Source of the DNA: Sphingomonas sp. Leaf407
Lineage (GTDB): Bacteria; Pseudomonadota; Alphaproteobacteria; Sphingomonadales; Sphingomonadaceae
Reading direction: 5' to 3'
NCBI RefSeq assembly: GCF_001425385.1
Contig: NZ_LMQO01000001.1
Location: forward strand, 844,833 to 908,832
DNA: 64,000 nt
Below, in pieces: positions 38,943-49,038 of this stretch. Made by a program: the position numbers and the translations under genes. The stretch's first letter is position 1, and each line of letters begins with the position of its first letter. A model generated the notes under the pieces. It searched no databases. It was given only the letters and a program-made list of their open reading frames with translations, and was not told the DNA's origin.

Positions 38943-40433
38943 TCAGCGCGTGACGAGCGCCGCTTCCATGCCGAGCGCAGTCGCCAACGCCTTGTGCCGC
39001 TTCTGCACCGCTTCGCCATACAGCGAGGCATCCGCCCCGGTCACGAGCAGTTCGACGCCGCCGGTCCCGCGCCGCAGGGCGGTGCGCTTGAGCGGGGCGG
39101 CCACCCCGCCGCTCAGCCGTTGGCCCAGCCGCATCGCGAGGCCCCAGCGGCGCGCGATCGCCAGCGCGTCGGGCGGGGCGAGGCGGCCGAGCGGTTCGGG
39201 CGTGTCGCTGCCGCCGCCAAGGCAACAATGCAGCGCCTGCGCGACGATCGCACGGCCGGCGGCGTCGACCGCGACCCAGTTGCCGTGCAACGCGATCTCG
39301 ACACCGCGTTCGGCGCGGAATTCGGGGTTGGCATGCCAACCCACATCGGCGAGCAGACAGGCGGTGTGGCGCAGCCGGACCATCGCCGGATCGTCCTGCG
39401 GGAACAGCGGCGCGATCCAGCGGTGCAGCAGGTCGCCGTGTTCGGCGAAGCGGCCCTGCCGCGCGCCTTCGTCATGCGCGGCGACCAGCAGCGGGTCGGT
39501 CGCGCGGACCTTGGCGGGCAGCGCGGCGTAGAGCAGCCCTTCGCGCAGGCCATAGGCGGAAATGACGGTGGTGGCACAGCCGAGGTGCCGCACCGCATAG
39601 GCGAGCACGGCGGCGGCATGGTCCAGCGTCGGCACCCGCCCGCCCGACAGGTTCGGCACCAGCTTCAGGTCGGCGCGCGGCATCTCGGCGAGCAGCTTGC
39701 GCAGTGCGGATATGCGCGCGGGCGACAGCGCATAGCCATGCGCGATCGGCAGCGGATAGCCGGTCAGGTGCATGTCGAGCCGGGCGAGCGCGCGCCACGA
39801 TCCGCCGACGAGGTAGAGCGGCAGCCCCTGCCCCTGCCCAGTCCAGCCGGCCGCCGCGATCATCCGGGCGACCGTGCGGTCGAGTTCGCCCGCCCCCTTC
39901 GCGCGGATCGCGCCGAGGCGCAGCACGCCCAGCGGGAAGGAAACGCGCTCGCCGAGCTGACCGTCCTTCACCCGGACCAGTTCGAGGCTGCCGCCGCCCA
40001 GATCGCCGACGATGCCGTCGGCCTGCGGAATGGCCGAGAGGACGCCGTGGCCGGCGGCCTGCGCCTCTTCCTCGCCCGACAGGATTTCGACGGTGAGGCC
40101 GGCGGCGTGCGCCAACGCGATCAGCTCCGCGCCGTTGGCGGCATCGCGCACGGCGGCGGTGGCGACGGTGCGGACGCGCGGCACCGCCATCTCGCGCGTC
40201 AGCCATGCGAAACGCTCCAGCGCGGCGCGCGCCGCCGCCATCGCGTCGGCATCGATCGCGCCGGTGCCGGCGAGAGCGCGGCCCAGCCCGGCCAATACCT
40301 TTTCGTTGAACAGGATCGCCGGAATCCGCTCCGGCCCGCCATAGACGACCAGCCGGATCGAGTTCGAACCGATGTCGACGATTGCGCTGTGCGCGATCGA
40401 GGTCGGCGTGCTTCCCGGCCAGCCCAACCCCAT
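38943..40433 (-). CDS. ppx: Exopolyphosphatase / GppA family phosphatase
   Basis: This 496-residue protein belongs to the actin-like Ppx/GppA family. It has VDIGSNSIRLVVY and GDLGGGSLEL as the two phosphate-binding loops, SGEEEAQAAGHGV, and a C-terminal HD-like helical domain (LRHTACLLADVGWHANPEFR). It removes terminal phosphate from polyphosphate or hydrolyses pppGpp. It follows ppk1 with a one-base TGATG overlap, which supports the polyphosphate role. The ATG at 40433 gives a normal N-terminus; the frame is open far into ppk1 but is not coding there. Confidence 0.92.
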   Translation of the reverse strand: MGLGWPGSTPTSIAHSAIVDIGSNSIRLVVYGGPERIPAILFNEKVLAGLGRALAGTGAIDADAMAAARAALERFAWLTREMAVPRVRTVATAAVRDAANGAELIALAHAAGLTVEILSGEEEAQAAGHGVLSAIPQADGIVGDLGGGSLELVRVKDGQLGERVSFPLGVLRLGAIRAKGAGELDRTVARMIAAAGWTGQGQGLPLYLVGGSWRALARLDMHLTGYPLPIAHGYALSPARISALRKLLAEMPRADLKLVPNLSGGRVPTLDHAAAVLAYAVRHLGCATTVISAYGLREGLLYAALPAKVRATDPLLVAAHDEGARQGRFAEHGDLLHRWIAPLFPQDDPAMVRLRHTACLLADVGWHANPEFRAERGVEIALHGNWVAVDAAGRAIVAQALHCCLGGGSDTPEPLGRLAPPDALAIARRWGLAMRLGQRLSGGVAAPLKRTALRRGTGGVELLVTGADASLYGEAVQKRHKALATALGMEAALVTR

Positions 40434-42613
40434 CAGAGCGTGCCGCCGCGTGCCGCGCGCCATGCGCGGAGCGACAGTTTCTGCGGGCTCATCGCCGCCC
40501 CGCTCTCGATCGCGGCGCCACGGCCGGACAGCGAGGGATTGGTCATGAAGTAACGATGGAGGTTGAACGGCCGGTCGCCCTTCGCCACGCGGCGATAGCT
40601 GCCATCGGCGCGCAATTCCCAAGTTTGTTCGGTGTCGAGCAGATTGGCGACCATCACCTGATCGAGCACCTGGTCGTGGACGGTCGGATTGGTGATCGGC
40701 AGCAGATATTCGACGCGGCGATCGAAGTTGCGCGGCATCCAGTCTGCCGAGGAAACATAGACCAGCGCATCGTCGTTGGGCAGCGCCTGCCCGTTGCCGA
40801 AGCAATAGATACGGCTGTGTTCGAGAAACCGGCCGACGACCGATTCGACGCGGATATTTTCCGACATGCCGGGAACGCCGGGGCGCAGGCAGCAGATGCC
40901 GCGCACGATCAGGTCGATCTGCACCCCCGCCACCGAGGCTTCGTAAAGCTTGTCGATCAGCGCGGGGTCGACCAGCGAGTTCATCTTGAGCCAGATCGAC
41001 CCCTGCCCGCCGGCGCGCGCAGTCTGGATCTCGCCCTCGATCAGCGCTTCCAGCCGGTCGCGCAGGTCGCGCGGGGAAATGGCGAGCTGTTGCAGCGCCT
41101 GCGGTTCGACATAACCGGTTATGTAGTTGAACACCTGCGCGGCATCGCGCCCGATCGCCGGATCGGCGGTGAAGAAGCTGAGGTCGGTATAGATGCGTGC
41201 GGTGATCGGATGATAGTTGCCGGTGCCGAAGTGGCAATAGGTGCGATAGCCCTGTTCCTCGCGCCGGACGACCATCGAGATCTTGGCGTGGGTCTTCCAT
41301 TCGATGAAGCCATAGACGACCTGCACCCCGGCGCGTTCGAGGACCGAGGCGAGGTTGAGATTCTGTTCCTCGTCGAAGCGCGCCTTCAGTTCGACCACCG
41401 CCGTCACCGACTTGCCTGCCTCGGCGGCGGCGACCAGCGCGGCGACGATCGCCGATTGCTTGCCGGCGCGGTACAGCGTCTGCTTGATCGCGACGACATC
41501 GGGGTCGGCCGCCGCCTGCTTGATGAAGGCGATGACGACGTCGAACGTCTCGTACGGATGGTGGACGACGATGTCCTTGGCGCGGATCGCCGCGAAACAG
41601 TCACCGCCATATTCACGGATGCGTTCGGGAAAGCGGGGGCTGAACGGCGGGAATTTCAGGTCGGGGCGATCCTCGGCGACCAGCATCGACAGGTCGCCGA
41701 TGGCGAGGAAGCCGCCGGTTTCGGTCATCACCGCGTCGCTGCCGGTCATTTCCTCGCGCAGCAGTTCGATCATCTCGTCGGAGATGCCCGATTCGATTTC
41801 CAGCCGGATGACGCGGCCGCGCCGTCGCCGCTTGATGGCGGTGCGGAAATACAGGACGAGGTCCTCGGCTTCCTCCTCCAGTTCGATGTCGCTGTCGCGA
41901 ATCACCCGGAATGCGGCGGAGGCGCGCACGGTGTAGCCGGGGAAGAACAGCCCGGAGAAATGGCGCAGGATCGTCTCGATCGCGACATAACGCGCCGCCT
42001 TGCCCGGTAGGCGGACGAAGCGCGGCATGGCGGGCGGGAGCAGCACGACCTCGCGCACCTCGACCTCATCCGATCGGCGGATGAGGTCGAACAGCAACGC
42101 CGAGCCGAGGTTGGGGATGAACGGGAACGGGTGCGCCGGGTCGAGCGCCTGCGGGGTCAGCACCGGGAACACCTGTTCGCGGAAATAGCGTTCCAACCAT
42201 ACCTCGGCATCGCCGGTGATCGCATCGGCGCCCAGCACGGTGACGTCGGCCGCCGCCAGATCGGTCGCGATGTCGCGCCAGATGCGTTGCTGGCTGTCGA
42301 CCAGTTGCGCGGCGTCGGCGACGATCGCCTCCAGTTGCTGGGTCGGGGTCAGGCCGTCGGGCGATTCGTGGCCGACCTCCTGCGCCTGCTGCCCCTTCAA
42401 CCCGGCCACGCGGACCATGAAGAATTCGTCGAGGTTGGTCGCCGAGATCGAGAGGAAGCGGAGGCGCTCAAGCAGCGGATGGGCGGCGTTGCACGCCTCG
42501 TCCAGCACGCGGCGGTTGAACGCCAGCCACGACAGCTCGCGGTTGAAATAGCGTGCTTCGGGCACGGCGGCGACGGTCGATCCGGCGGGGGCGTCGGTCT
42601 GCAACTCGGTCAT
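40433..42613 (-). CDS. ppk1: Polyphosphate kinase 1
   Basis: This 726-residue enzyme polymerises the gamma phosphate of ATP into polyphosphate. It begins with the N-domain ([38 protein letters not shown]). The phospholipase-D-like catalytic domains have the conserved [12 protein letters not shown], whose His corresponds to the autophosphorylated residue, [14 protein letters not shown]-like IYTDLSFF and a late RGICCLRPG. It lies between hdaA (ATGA overlap) and ppx. The frame is open far upstream of the ATG at 42613, which I do not accept. Confidence 0.95.
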   Translation of the reverse strand: MTELQTDAPAGSTVAAVPEARYFNRELSWLAFNRRVLDEACNAAHPLLERLRFLSISATNLDEFFMVRVAGLKGQQAQEVGHESPDGLTPTQQLEAIVADAAQLVDSQQRIWRDIATDLAAADVTVLGADAITGDAEVWLERYFREQVFPVLTPQALDPAHPFPFIPNLGSALLFDLIRRSDEVEVREVVLLPPAMPRFVRLPGKAARYVAIETILRHFSGLFFPGYTVRASAAFRVIRDSDIELEEEAEDLVLYFRTAIKRRRRGRVIRLEIESGISDEMIELLREEMTGSDAVMTETGGFLAIGDLSMLVAEDRPDLKFPPFSPRFPERIREYGGDCFAAIRAKDIVVHHPYETFDVVIAFIKQAAADPDVVAIKQTLYRAGKQSAIVAALVAAAEAGKSVTAVVELKARFDEEQNLNLASVLERAGVQVVYGFIEWKTHAKISMVVRREEQGYRTYCHFGTGNYHPITARIYTDLSFFTADPAIGRDAAQVFNYITGYVEPQALQQLAISPRDLRDRLEALIEGEIQTARAGGQGSIWLKMNSLVDPALIDKLYEASVAGVQIDLIVRGICCLRPGVPGMSENIRVESVVGRFLEHSRIYCFGNGQALPNDDALVYVSSADWMPRNFDRRVEYLLPITNPTVHDQVLDQVMVANLLDTEQTWELRADGSYRRVAKGDRPFNLHRYFMTNPSLSGRGAAIESGAAMSPQKLSLRAWRAARGGTL

Positions 42614-43248
42614 GCGGCGGAGTCCGTCAGGAGCGTGGTACGGCCGAGCGCGGTGCGCACGGCGGGAACGGTCAAAAGGCGCGTCGAGCGCAGCATCGCA
42701 TCTTCCTCCAATGCCTCGACAACGCGAAGCACGGCGAGATGGCTCCGGTCGACGCGGCGGGCGAGCCAGCGCACCAGATCGGGCGCGACTATCAATTCCT
42801 TCCTGTCGAAGAGATGTTGCAGCAGCGTTTCGATCAGCAGATCGTCGGGCGCGTCGAGCCGGACGACCGGGGTAGCGGCGATGCGGGTGCGCAGGTCGGG
42901 CAGCTCGATCTTCCACACCGGCGGCGTGGCATCGGCGACGATCAGCAGCGGGCGCCCTTCCGCCTGCGCCTGATTCCACAGGTGGAACAGGTCGATCTCG
43001 TTCATCCGTTCGGCATCGTCGGCGATCATCCCGCCGCTGCGCGCGGCGAACATCCGCGCCAGCAGCGTGCGGCCCGATTTGCGCGGGCCGATCAGGACCG
43101 CCGCCATCACCGGCCACAGCCCCCAATTGTCGAGGAACTGGACCGCTTCGCGGTTGGAGGGACTGACGAGGAACCGGTCTTTCCGCGCGCCGGGCGGCAG
43201 GTCGAGCGTGAAGCTCATCTGGGCGGGACCGTTGGCGGGGCCGCTCAT
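42610..43248 (-). CDS. HdaA/Hda-like DnaA-homologous replication regulator
   Basis: This 212-residue protein is a DnaA AAA+ domain homologue without the DNA-binding domain. Hda-type proteins act with the beta clamp to convert DnaA-ATP to DnaA-ADP after replication starts. The short N-terminal MSFTLDLP resembles a clamp-binding segment. The P-loop reads GPRKSGRT, with Arg in place of the usual Lys, as also seen in E. coli Hda. The start at 43248 overlaps the upstream stop; the ATG at 43218, directly before the clamp-like segment, is an alternative. Confidence 0.8.
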   Translation of the reverse strand: MSGPANGPAQMSFTLDLPPGARKDRFLVSPSNREAVQFLDNWGLWPVMAAVLIGPRKSGRTLLARMFAARSGGMIADDAERMNEIDLFHLWNQAQAEGRPLLIVADATPPVWKIELPDLRTRIAATPVVRLDAPDDLLIETLLQHLFDRKELIVAPDLVRWLARRVDRSHLAVLRVVEALEEDAMLRSTRLLTVPAVRTALGRTTLLTDSAA

Positions 43249-44483
43249 CCGCCGGCCGGAGCCGGTGGCGTCGGGGCCGCGCGACGGCGGATGCGTAGCG
43301 CGCCGTCGCCGCCCTGCACCTGCCAGCCGCGCGCTTCGAGGGCTGCCGACAGGATCGCGGGATCGCCATCGAAGGTGACGCGCAAGACCGATACACCGCC
43401 CAGCGCGAGGCTGGAGGTGATCGCGCTGCGCACACCCGGAATGGCGCGGAACGCCGCTTCGGTCGATTCGACGGCGGCGGCGGTGGGCGTGTCGGCCTGA
43501 ACCGACAGGGTGACGAAGGTGTCGGCGGGCGTCGGGGTCGGCACCGGTGCGGCAGGATCGGCCGGCACGGGGGCAAGCGGATCGGCCAGCGGGTTCTCGA
43601 CCGGTGCAGGCGTGCCCGGCGGCGCGGCGTTCAGCGCCGTATCGGGGCGCAGCGTGCCGTCGCGCAGCGCCTGCTGGTACAGCGAATCGATTCGCCGCAC
43701 GCCTTCGTCGAGCAGCGCGGGGATCGCATCGGCCTGTTCGACACGCAGCGCGAAGCGGCCGATCAGCCGGTTGTCAGGACCATAGCCGGCGGTGAAAGTG
43801 CCGACGACCGGGCCGCCGGGCCATTGCCGCTCCAGCCGGACCTGCGGGACCAGCACGTCCGACGCGCCATATTGGTTGAGCACGGTGCGCCACCAGCCGC
43901 GCCCCCGCCGCGTTACCTGCCCCGCGTTCAGCAGCAGCGCGTCGCCGCCGGTGCCGTTCGGGCGAACATAGTCGACGGTGCTGCCGCCGGTGCGGAAGCG
44001 CGCCCATGCCGCCTGCCACGGCGTCGCCCGTTCGAACGCGGTGCCGGTGCCGCCATCCCAGATCAGCGGCACGACGAGCATCGCCGGGCTGCGTTCGGCG
44101 ACGCCGGCGATGCCGAGGATCGACGCGGCCCGCCCCCGGTCGAACAGGACGCCGAGGCGCGCGACATAGCGGTTGGGGCCGATCTGCTCGCTCTCCACCA
44201 CGATCGCGTCGACCAGCGAATCGAGCGTGCCGTCGGGCAGCGTCTGCGCCGATCCGGTCAGCCGCTGCGACAGCATCTGCCAGCCCTTGCGCTGCGCGAG
44301 GCGCCAGCCGGTGGTGCGCGCCACGTCTGCGGTGGGGCCGGCGACGTCGACGCGGACGCCGTTCACCTCGAAGGTGCCCGAGCTGTCGACGGCGGCGACC
44401 CCGCCCTGCGCCACGACCGCGCCGGTCGCGACCGTGCCCAGGAGGGCGGCGGCGAGCAGGCGGTGGCGGGTTTGCAGCGTCAT
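43245..44483 (-). CDS. DUF2066-like exported protein
   Basis: This 412-residue protein has a signal peptide ([21 protein letters not shown]) and a mature domain typical of the DUF2066 family ([38 protein letters not shown]). A proline/alanine-rich linker ([19 protein letters not shown]) leads to a small C-terminal ferredoxin-like domain ([21 protein letters not shown] to GWQVQGG). Linkage of this family to hdaA is common in alphaproteobacteria. Its function is unknown, probably periplasmic. Its stop overlaps the hdaA start by ATGA. Confidence 0.72.
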   Translation of the reverse strand: MTLQTRHRLLAAALLGTVATGAVVAQGGVAAVDSSGTFEVNGVRVDVAGPTADVARTTGWRLAQRKGWQMLSQRLTGSAQTLPDGTLDSLVDAIVVESEQIGPNRYVARLGVLFDRGRAASILGIAGVAERSPAMLVVPLIWDGGTGTAFERATPWQAAWARFRTGGSTVDYVRPNGTGGDALLLNAGQVTRRGRGWWRTVLNQYGASDVLVPQVRLERQWPGGPVVGTFTAGYGPDNRLIGRFALRVEQADAIPALLDEGVRRIDSLYQQALRDGTLRPDTALNAAPPGTPAPVENPLADPLAPVPADPAAPVPTPTPADTFVTLSVQADTPTAAAVESTEAAFRAIPGVRSAITSSLALGGVSVLRVTFDGDPAILSAALEARGWQVQGGDGALRIRRRAAPTPPAPAGG

Positions 44484-44542
44484 GCGCGCCTTTTGACGAA
44501 GCAGGCGTGGAAATCCAAGCGCGATGTGGCTAACCGGCTCCT

Positions 44543-45649
44543 ATGAGCAACGAAGGCGACCGCGGCGGCGGCTATACCTACGCACAGGCAGGGGTTTCGA
44601 TCGCGGCGGGCAACGCACTGGTCCGCGCGATCGGACCGCTCGCGAAATCCACCCGGCGGCCCGGCGCGGATGCCGAACTGGGCGGATTCGGCGGGGTGTT
44701 CGATCCCAAGGCAGCGGGATTCAAGGACCCGCTGCTGGTCGCCGCGAACGACGGCGTCGGCACCAAGCTGAAACTGGCGATCGAGCATGACGCGCATGAC
44801 GGCGTCGGCATCGACCTCGTCGCGATGTGCGCCAACGACCTGATCGTGCAGGGTGCCGAGCCGCTGTTCTTCCTCGACTATTACGCCAGCGGCAAACTGG
44901 TCGCGGACACCGCCGAGCGGGTCGTCGCCTCGATCGCCGAGGGGTGCCGGCAGGCGGGCTGCGCGCTGATCGGCGGCGAGACGGCCGAGATGCCCGGCAT
45001 GTATGCCGATGGCGACTATGACCTCGCCGGCTTCTGCGTCGGCGCGGTCGAGCGCGAACAGTTGCTGACCGGTGACAAGGTGGGCGTGGGCGACGTGATC
45101 CTCGGCCTCGCCTCCTCGGGCGTGCATAGCAACGGCTTCTCGCTGGTGCGCCGGCTCGCGGCGGACCGGGGGTGGAAGCTCGACCGACCGGCGCTGTTCG
45201 ATCAGGACGTGATGCTGATCGACGCGCTGATGGCGCCGACCAGGATCTATGTGAAGCCGCTGCTGCCACTGCTCCGCGCCGGGCGCATCCATGGCCTCGC
45301 GCATATCACCGGCGGCGGGTTGCTGGAGAATATCCCGCGCGTGCTTCCGCAAGGCGCGCATGCCGTGGTCGATGCCGATGCGTGGGAACAGCCGCGATTG
45401 ATGGCGTTCCTTCAGGCGCAGGGCAATATCGAGCCGGAGGAAATGGCACGGACGTTCAACTGCGGTATCGGCATGGTGCTGCTGGTGTCGGCCGACACCG
45501 CCGACTCGGTCGCCGCCGACCTTGCCGCCGCGGGCGAGAGCGTGGTGCGGATCGGCAACGTCGAGGCGGGCGAGAAGGGCTGCACCGTCAAGGGCAGCGT
45601 GGAGACGTGGAGCGCGCGGACGGCATGGAGCGCGACTCATCTTGGCTAA
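44543..45649 (+). CDS. purM: Phosphoribosylformylglycinamidine cyclo-ligase
   Basis: This 368-residue AIR synthetase closes the imidazole ring of purines with ATP. Motifs include [12 protein letters not shown] at the start, [38 protein letters not shown] and [13 protein letters not shown]. It is divergent from the DUF2066 gene across 59 bases. It overlaps the TTG start of purN by 8 bases, so the two purine enzymes are translationally linked, as in most proteobacteria. Confidence 0.96.
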   Translation: MSNEGDRGGGYTYAQAGVSIAAGNALVRAIGPLAKSTRRPGADAELGGFGGVFDPKAAGFKDPLLVAANDGVGTKLKLAIEHDAHDGVGIDLVAMCANDLIVQGAEPLFFLDYYASGKLVADTAERVVASIAEGCRQAGCALIGGETAEMPGMYADGDYDLAGFCVGAVEREQLLTGDKVGVGDVILGLASSGVHSNGFSLVRRLAADRGWKLDRPALFDQDVMLIDALMAPTRIYVKPLLPLLRAGRIHGLAHITGGGLLENIPRVLPQGAHAVVDADAWEQPRLMAFLQAQGNIEPEEMARTFNCGIGMVLLVSADTADSVAADLAAAGESVVRIGNVEAGEKGCTVKGSVETWSARTAWSATHLG

Positions 45650-46211
45650 ACACCGCGTCGGCATCCTGATTTCGGGACGGGGATCAAACATGGCGGCGCT
45701 GGTCGCCGCCGCCGAGCGCACCGATTGCCCGTATGAGGTCGTGTTGGTCGCGTCGGACAAGCCCGATGCCGCCGGGCTGGCGCATGCCGCCGGGCGGGGC
45801 ATCGCGACCTTCGCCTGTTCGCCCAAGGGCATTCCCAAGGCCGAGTATGAAGCGGCGATCGACGGCGCGCTGCGCGACGCCGGGGTCGGGACGATCGCGC
45901 TGGCGGGCTATATGCGGCTGCTCTCGCCCGGCTTCGTCCCGGCGTGGCGCGACCGGATCGTCAATATCCACCCCTCGCTGCTGCCAAGGTACAAGGGGCT
46001 CGACACCCACGCGCGAGCGATCGCGGCGGGGGATGCAGAAGCGGGCTGTTCGGTGCATGTCGTCACCGAGGAACTGGATGCCGGGAGCATATTGGCGCAG
46101 GCGCGCGTTCCGATCCTGCCCGGCGACAGCGCGGACACGCTGGCGGCGCGGGTGCTGGCGGAAGAGCATCGGCTCTATCCGCGAACCTTGGCGGAGTATG
46201 TGACGCGATGA
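45642..46211 (+). CDS. purN: Phosphoribosylglycinamide formyltransferase
   Basis: This 189-residue enzyme formylates GAR using 10-formyl-tetrahydrofolate. It has [26 protein letters not shown] and the catalytic [16 protein letters not shown]. The start is best taken as the TTG at 45642, which gives the normal [13 protein letters not shown]-terminus; no ATG or GTG fits before the phosphate loop. It overlaps purM by 8 bases and the next gene by ATGA. Confidence 0.94.
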   Translation: MAKHRVGILISGRGSNMAALVAAAERTDCPYEVVLVASDKPDAAGLAHAAGRGIATFACSPKGIPKAEYEAAIDGALRDAGVGTIALAGYMRLLSPGFVPAWRDRIVNIHPSLLPRYKGLDTHARAIAAGDAEAGCSVHVVTEELDAGSILAQARVPILPGDSADTLAARVLAEEHRLYPRTLAEYVTR

Positions 46212-46474
46212 GTGAATGGCTGGACCGGGTACGCGAAACTGCTTTGCTGCTGCCGGGCGCGGCGGAACAGGGCGACGGCGACGACCGCGCATTCTGTGTC
46301 GAGGGCAAGCCGTTCGCGCGAGTGGATGGTGACGCGCTGTCGGTGCGCACCGCCGATGGCTGGACGCCGGTATCGGTCGAGGGTGACGTCGACTGGCGGC
46401 TGGTCGAGGACGCCATCGCGCGCGGATGGGAATTGACCGCGCCGCGCGATCTGCTGGAGGCCGGCGGGCGGTGA
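46208..46474 (+). CDS. MmcQ/YjbR-like small protein
   Basis: This 88-residue protein resembles the MmcQ/YjbR family: LPGAAEQGDGDDRAFCVEGKPFARVDG, then WELTAPRDLLEAG, where the family ends with a basic/aromatic DNA-binding-like fold. It is a little shorter than the usual 110-120 residues. Function is unknown in general. It is coupled to purN by ATGA and to the following gene by GTGA. Confidence 0.65.
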   Translation: MSEWLDRVRETALLLPGAAEQGDGDDRAFCVEGKPFARVDGDALSVRTADGWTPVSVEGDVDWRLVEDAIARGWELTAPRDLLEAGGR

Positions 46475-47073
46475 GCGAGGCCGAGGAGGCACGCGCCCAG
46501 CGACGGCGCTGGATCACGCTGGCCGAAGGCGTGGCGGTGGCGGGCGTGGTGATCGGCGGGTTGACGCTGTGGAACAACGTGTCCGAACGGCGCAGCGTCG
46601 ACGCCGATCGCGCGGCGGCCAGCGCATCGGCGGCGAAGGCCAAGAATGCGCTGGCGATCGTCGCGACGCCGGCCGGGGGCGGAGACCGGCTGACCCTGAG
46701 CGCCGCCGACCGGCGGATCGAGCGGATCGCGGTGCGCTTTCCGCCCGCGTTGAAGGTGGCCGAGCGGACGGCGGTGGGCGATGTCGCGATCGACGCCGAC
46801 TGGGTCCGCGCGCCGCTGCTGGCGATCACCGATGGCGGCAAGGATGATCTCGAAGGGCGGTTGCCGGTCGAAGTCACCGCGACATGGTTCGACGGCGACA
46901 GTGAGCGTCGGTCGAGCGCGATCTACGATCTGGTGTTCGCGACCGAGGGGCGGATGATTGGTGGGCGATCGTTGAAGCTGAAGGCGCTGGCCCGGCGTGA
47001 GGCGGCGAACGGTGGCGTGGCGCGGCGGCTCGATACGTTGTGGGCGGCGGAACTGGGGCGGTTGGCGGGGTAG
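46471..47073 (+). CDS. Single-span membrane protein of unknown function
   Basis: This 200-residue protein has a basic N-terminus (RAQRRRW), one hydrophobic span (WITLAEGVAVAGVVIGGLTLW) and a periplasmic part beginning with an alanine-rich helix. Later it has beta-rich segments (DRLTLSAADRRIERIAVRFP; PLLAITDGGKDD). I do not recognise a family. It begins at GTG overlapping the YjbR-like stop by 4 bases and closes the purMN operon. A palindromic repeat follows. Confidence 0.65.
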   Translation: MSEAEEARAQRRRWITLAEGVAVAGVVIGGLTLWNNVSERRSVDADRAAASASAAKAKNALAIVATPAGGGDRLTLSAADRRIERIAVRFPPALKVAERTAVGDVAIDADWVRAPLLAITDGGKDDLEGRLPVEVTATWFDGDSERRSSAIYDLVFATEGRMIGGRSLKLKALARREAANGGVARRLDTLWAAELGRLAG

Positions 47074-47089
47074 CTTCTCCTGTCTCATC

Positions 47090-47183
47090 GTCATTCCCGC
47101 GAAGGCGGGAATCCATATACGCCACCGAAGCGACTCAAGCCCGAACGTCAGCGGCTATGGATTCCCGCCTTCGCGGGAATGAC
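47090..47183. repeat. Dispersed palindromic repeat, copy B
   Basis: Left half gtcattcccgcgaaggcggg and right half cccgccttcgcgggaatgac are perfect inverted copies, extended inward by aatccata and tatggatt. Each half also forms its own small hairpin. It lies between the end of the purMN operon and the convergent rsmA stop and may double as a terminator. Confidence 0.85.
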
Positions 47184-47205
47184 GAATGTGGGTGAGGATG
47201 ATCCC

Positions 47206-48036
47206 CTACCCCAACATCCTCGCCAGTTCGACGAACTCCGCCACGCTGACCGTCTCGGCACGGCGCGTCGGGTCGATGCCGATCGCTTCTGCCGCCGCCA
47301 GCGCGCCGGGGACGCCTTTCAAACTCTGCCGGAGCATCTTGCGGCGCTGGCCGAAGGCCGCAGCAGTCAGCGTTTCGAGGGTGCGCAGACGGACGCCGTC
47401 GGGCGCGGGCGTCGGCACGACATGGACGACCGCTGACATGACCTTGGGCGGCGGCGTGAAGGCGCTGCGATGCACCGGCATCGCAATGCGCGCGGCACTG
47501 CGCCACTGGGCAAGGACCGCGAGGCGGCCAAAAGCATCGTCGTTCGCCTGCGCGACGATCCGGTCGGCGACTTCGCGCTGGAACATCAGCGTCAGGCTCT
47601 GCCACCATGGCTCCCAGTCGGCCGAAAGCCAGCCGACGAACAGCGCGGTGCCGACGTTATAGGGCAGGTTGGAGGCGATGTGCGGCTTGCCCGCGAACAG
47701 CGTGCGCGCGTCGATCTCCAGCGCGTCGCCCTCGATCACGCGCAGCCGGTCGGGGAACGCCTCGCCCAGTTCGGCAAGTGCCGGGATGCAGCGGCGGTCG
47801 CGCTCGATCGCCGTCACCCTTGCCCCTGCCAGCAGCAGCGCGCGGGTGAGGCCGCCAGGGCCGGGACCGACTTCCAGCACCTCGGCATCGTGCAGGTCGC
47901 CGGGCACGCGGGCGATGCGGCCGAGCAATTGCTGGTCGAACAGGAAATTCTGCCCCAGCGCCTTGTTGGCCGACAGGCCGTGACGCTGGATGACCTCGCG
48001 CAGCGGCGGCAGGTCGTGGACGGGGGCGATGCTCAC
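47206..48036 (-). CDS. rsmA: 16S rRNA dimethyladenosine methyltransferase
   Basis: This 276-residue methyltransferase (KsgA) dimethylates two adenosines near the 3' end of 16S rRNA late in 30S assembly. It has [13 protein letters not shown], the SAM site [16 protein letters not shown] and the catalytic [25 protein letters not shown] is the typical RNA-binding C-terminal segment. The start is a GTG at 48036 overlapping the pdxA stop by 4 bases. It is the last gene of the lptD-surA-pdxA-rsmA run, a classic proteobacterial order. Confidence 0.96.
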   Translation of the reverse strand: MSIAPVHDLPPLREVIQRHGLSANKALGQNFLFDQQLLGRIARVPGDLHDAEVLEVGPGPGGLTRALLLAGARVTAIERDRRCIPALAELGEAFPDRLRVIEGDALEIDARTLFAGKPHIASNLPYNVGTALFVGWLSADWEPWWQSLTLMFQREVADRIVAQANDDAFGRLAVLAQWRSAARIAMPVHRSAFTPPPKVMSAVVHVVPTPAPDGVRLRTLETLTAAAFGQRRKMLRQSLKGVPGALAAAEAIGIDPTRRAETVSVAEFVELARMLG

Positions 48037-49025
48037 CGGGCGGCGGCGCGGCGGGCCGCTGCCTGGCCAGCCATCGCGATCGCGGCGATCATCGCGCCCG
48101 GTTCGGCGCGGTCCTCGCCGGCGATGTCGAACGCGGTGCCGTGGTCGGGCGAGGTGCGGACGATCGGCAGGCCGAGCGTGATGTTGACCCCGTCGTCGAA
48201 ATGCAGCGTCTTGATCGGGATCAGCGCCTGATCGTGCGTAGGGCACAGTGCCGCGTCGTAGCGGGCGCGCGCGCGCGGATGGAACATGGTGTCGGCGGCC
48301 AGCGGCCCGACGATGTCGATCCCCTCACCGCGCAGCCGGGCTATGGCGGGGGCCAGCACGTCGATCTCCTCGCGGCCGATCGCCCCGCCCTCCCCGGCAT
48401 GCGGGTTGAGCCCGGCGACGGCGAGGCGCGGCGCGGCGATGCCGAAGTCGAGCATCAGCCCGCGCACGGTCGCGCGCGCGCGAGCGACGACCAGTTCGGT
48501 GGTGAGCAGGCGCGGCACATCGACGATCGCTTCGTGGATGGTCAGCGGCACGACGCGCAGCGTCGGCCCGGCGAGCATCATCACCGCATTCTCGCGCGCC
48601 ACGCCGCAACGTTCGGCGACGAATTCGGTCTGCCCGGGATAGGTGAAGCCGATGCGGTAAAGCTCGCCCTTCGACACCGGCCCCGTCACGAGTCCTGCCG
48701 CTGCGCCCGACCGGGCAAGACCGGCGGCAAGTTCCAGCGACTGGAGCGTGCAGTCCGCCCCCTCGGTATCGGGGCGGCCGGGGACGATCGATCCGCCATC
48801 GGCAACCGACAGGACGGGGAGCGCGCGACCGAACACGGCGGCGGCACGCGCCGGATCGTCGATGCGCTCGACCGGGCCGGACCACACCGCGCCGACCGCG
48901 CGCACGTCGCCGACCGCGAAGAAGCACGGCAGGCGGTGGGCGTCGCGTGAAGCCCATGCCTTGGCGATCACCTCCGGCCCGATGCCGGCGGGATCGCCCA
49001 TGGATACCGCGAGGGGGAGCGTCAC
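48033..49025 (-). CDS. pdxA: 4-hydroxythreonine-4-phosphate dehydrogenase
   Basis: This 330-residue NAD-dependent enzyme serves the DXP-dependent pyridoxal phosphate pathway. It has [37 protein letters not shown]-equivalent [10 protein letters not shown], the metal-binding histidines in [11 protein letters not shown] and [10 protein letters not shown], and [12 protein letters not shown]. The start is a GTG at 49025, 13 bases after the surA stop. Its stop overlaps the rsmA GTG. Confidence 0.95.
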   Translation of the reverse strand: MTLPLAVSMGDPAGIGPEVIAKAWASRDAHRLPCFFAVGDVRAVGAVWSGPVERIDDPARAAAVFGRALPVLSVADGGSIVPGRPDTEGADCTLQSLELAAGLARSGAAAGLVTGPVSKGELYRIGFTYPGQTEFVAERCGVARENAVMMLAGPTLRVVPLTIHEAIVDVPRLLTTELVVARARATVRGLMLDFGIAAPRLAVAGLNPHAGEGGAIGREEIDVLAPAIARLRGEGIDIVGPLAADTMFHPRARARYDAALCPTHDQALIPIKTLHFDDGVNITLGLPIVRTSPDHGTAFDIAGEDRAEPGAMIAAIAMAGQAAARRAAAR

Positions 49026-49038
49026 GCCCGGCCCCCGA

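Noticed and set aside
42614..43576. Large N-terminal extension of ppk1
   Set aside because: It overlaps hdaA and the DUF2066-like gene in another frame. Polyphosphate kinase starts normally at 42613.
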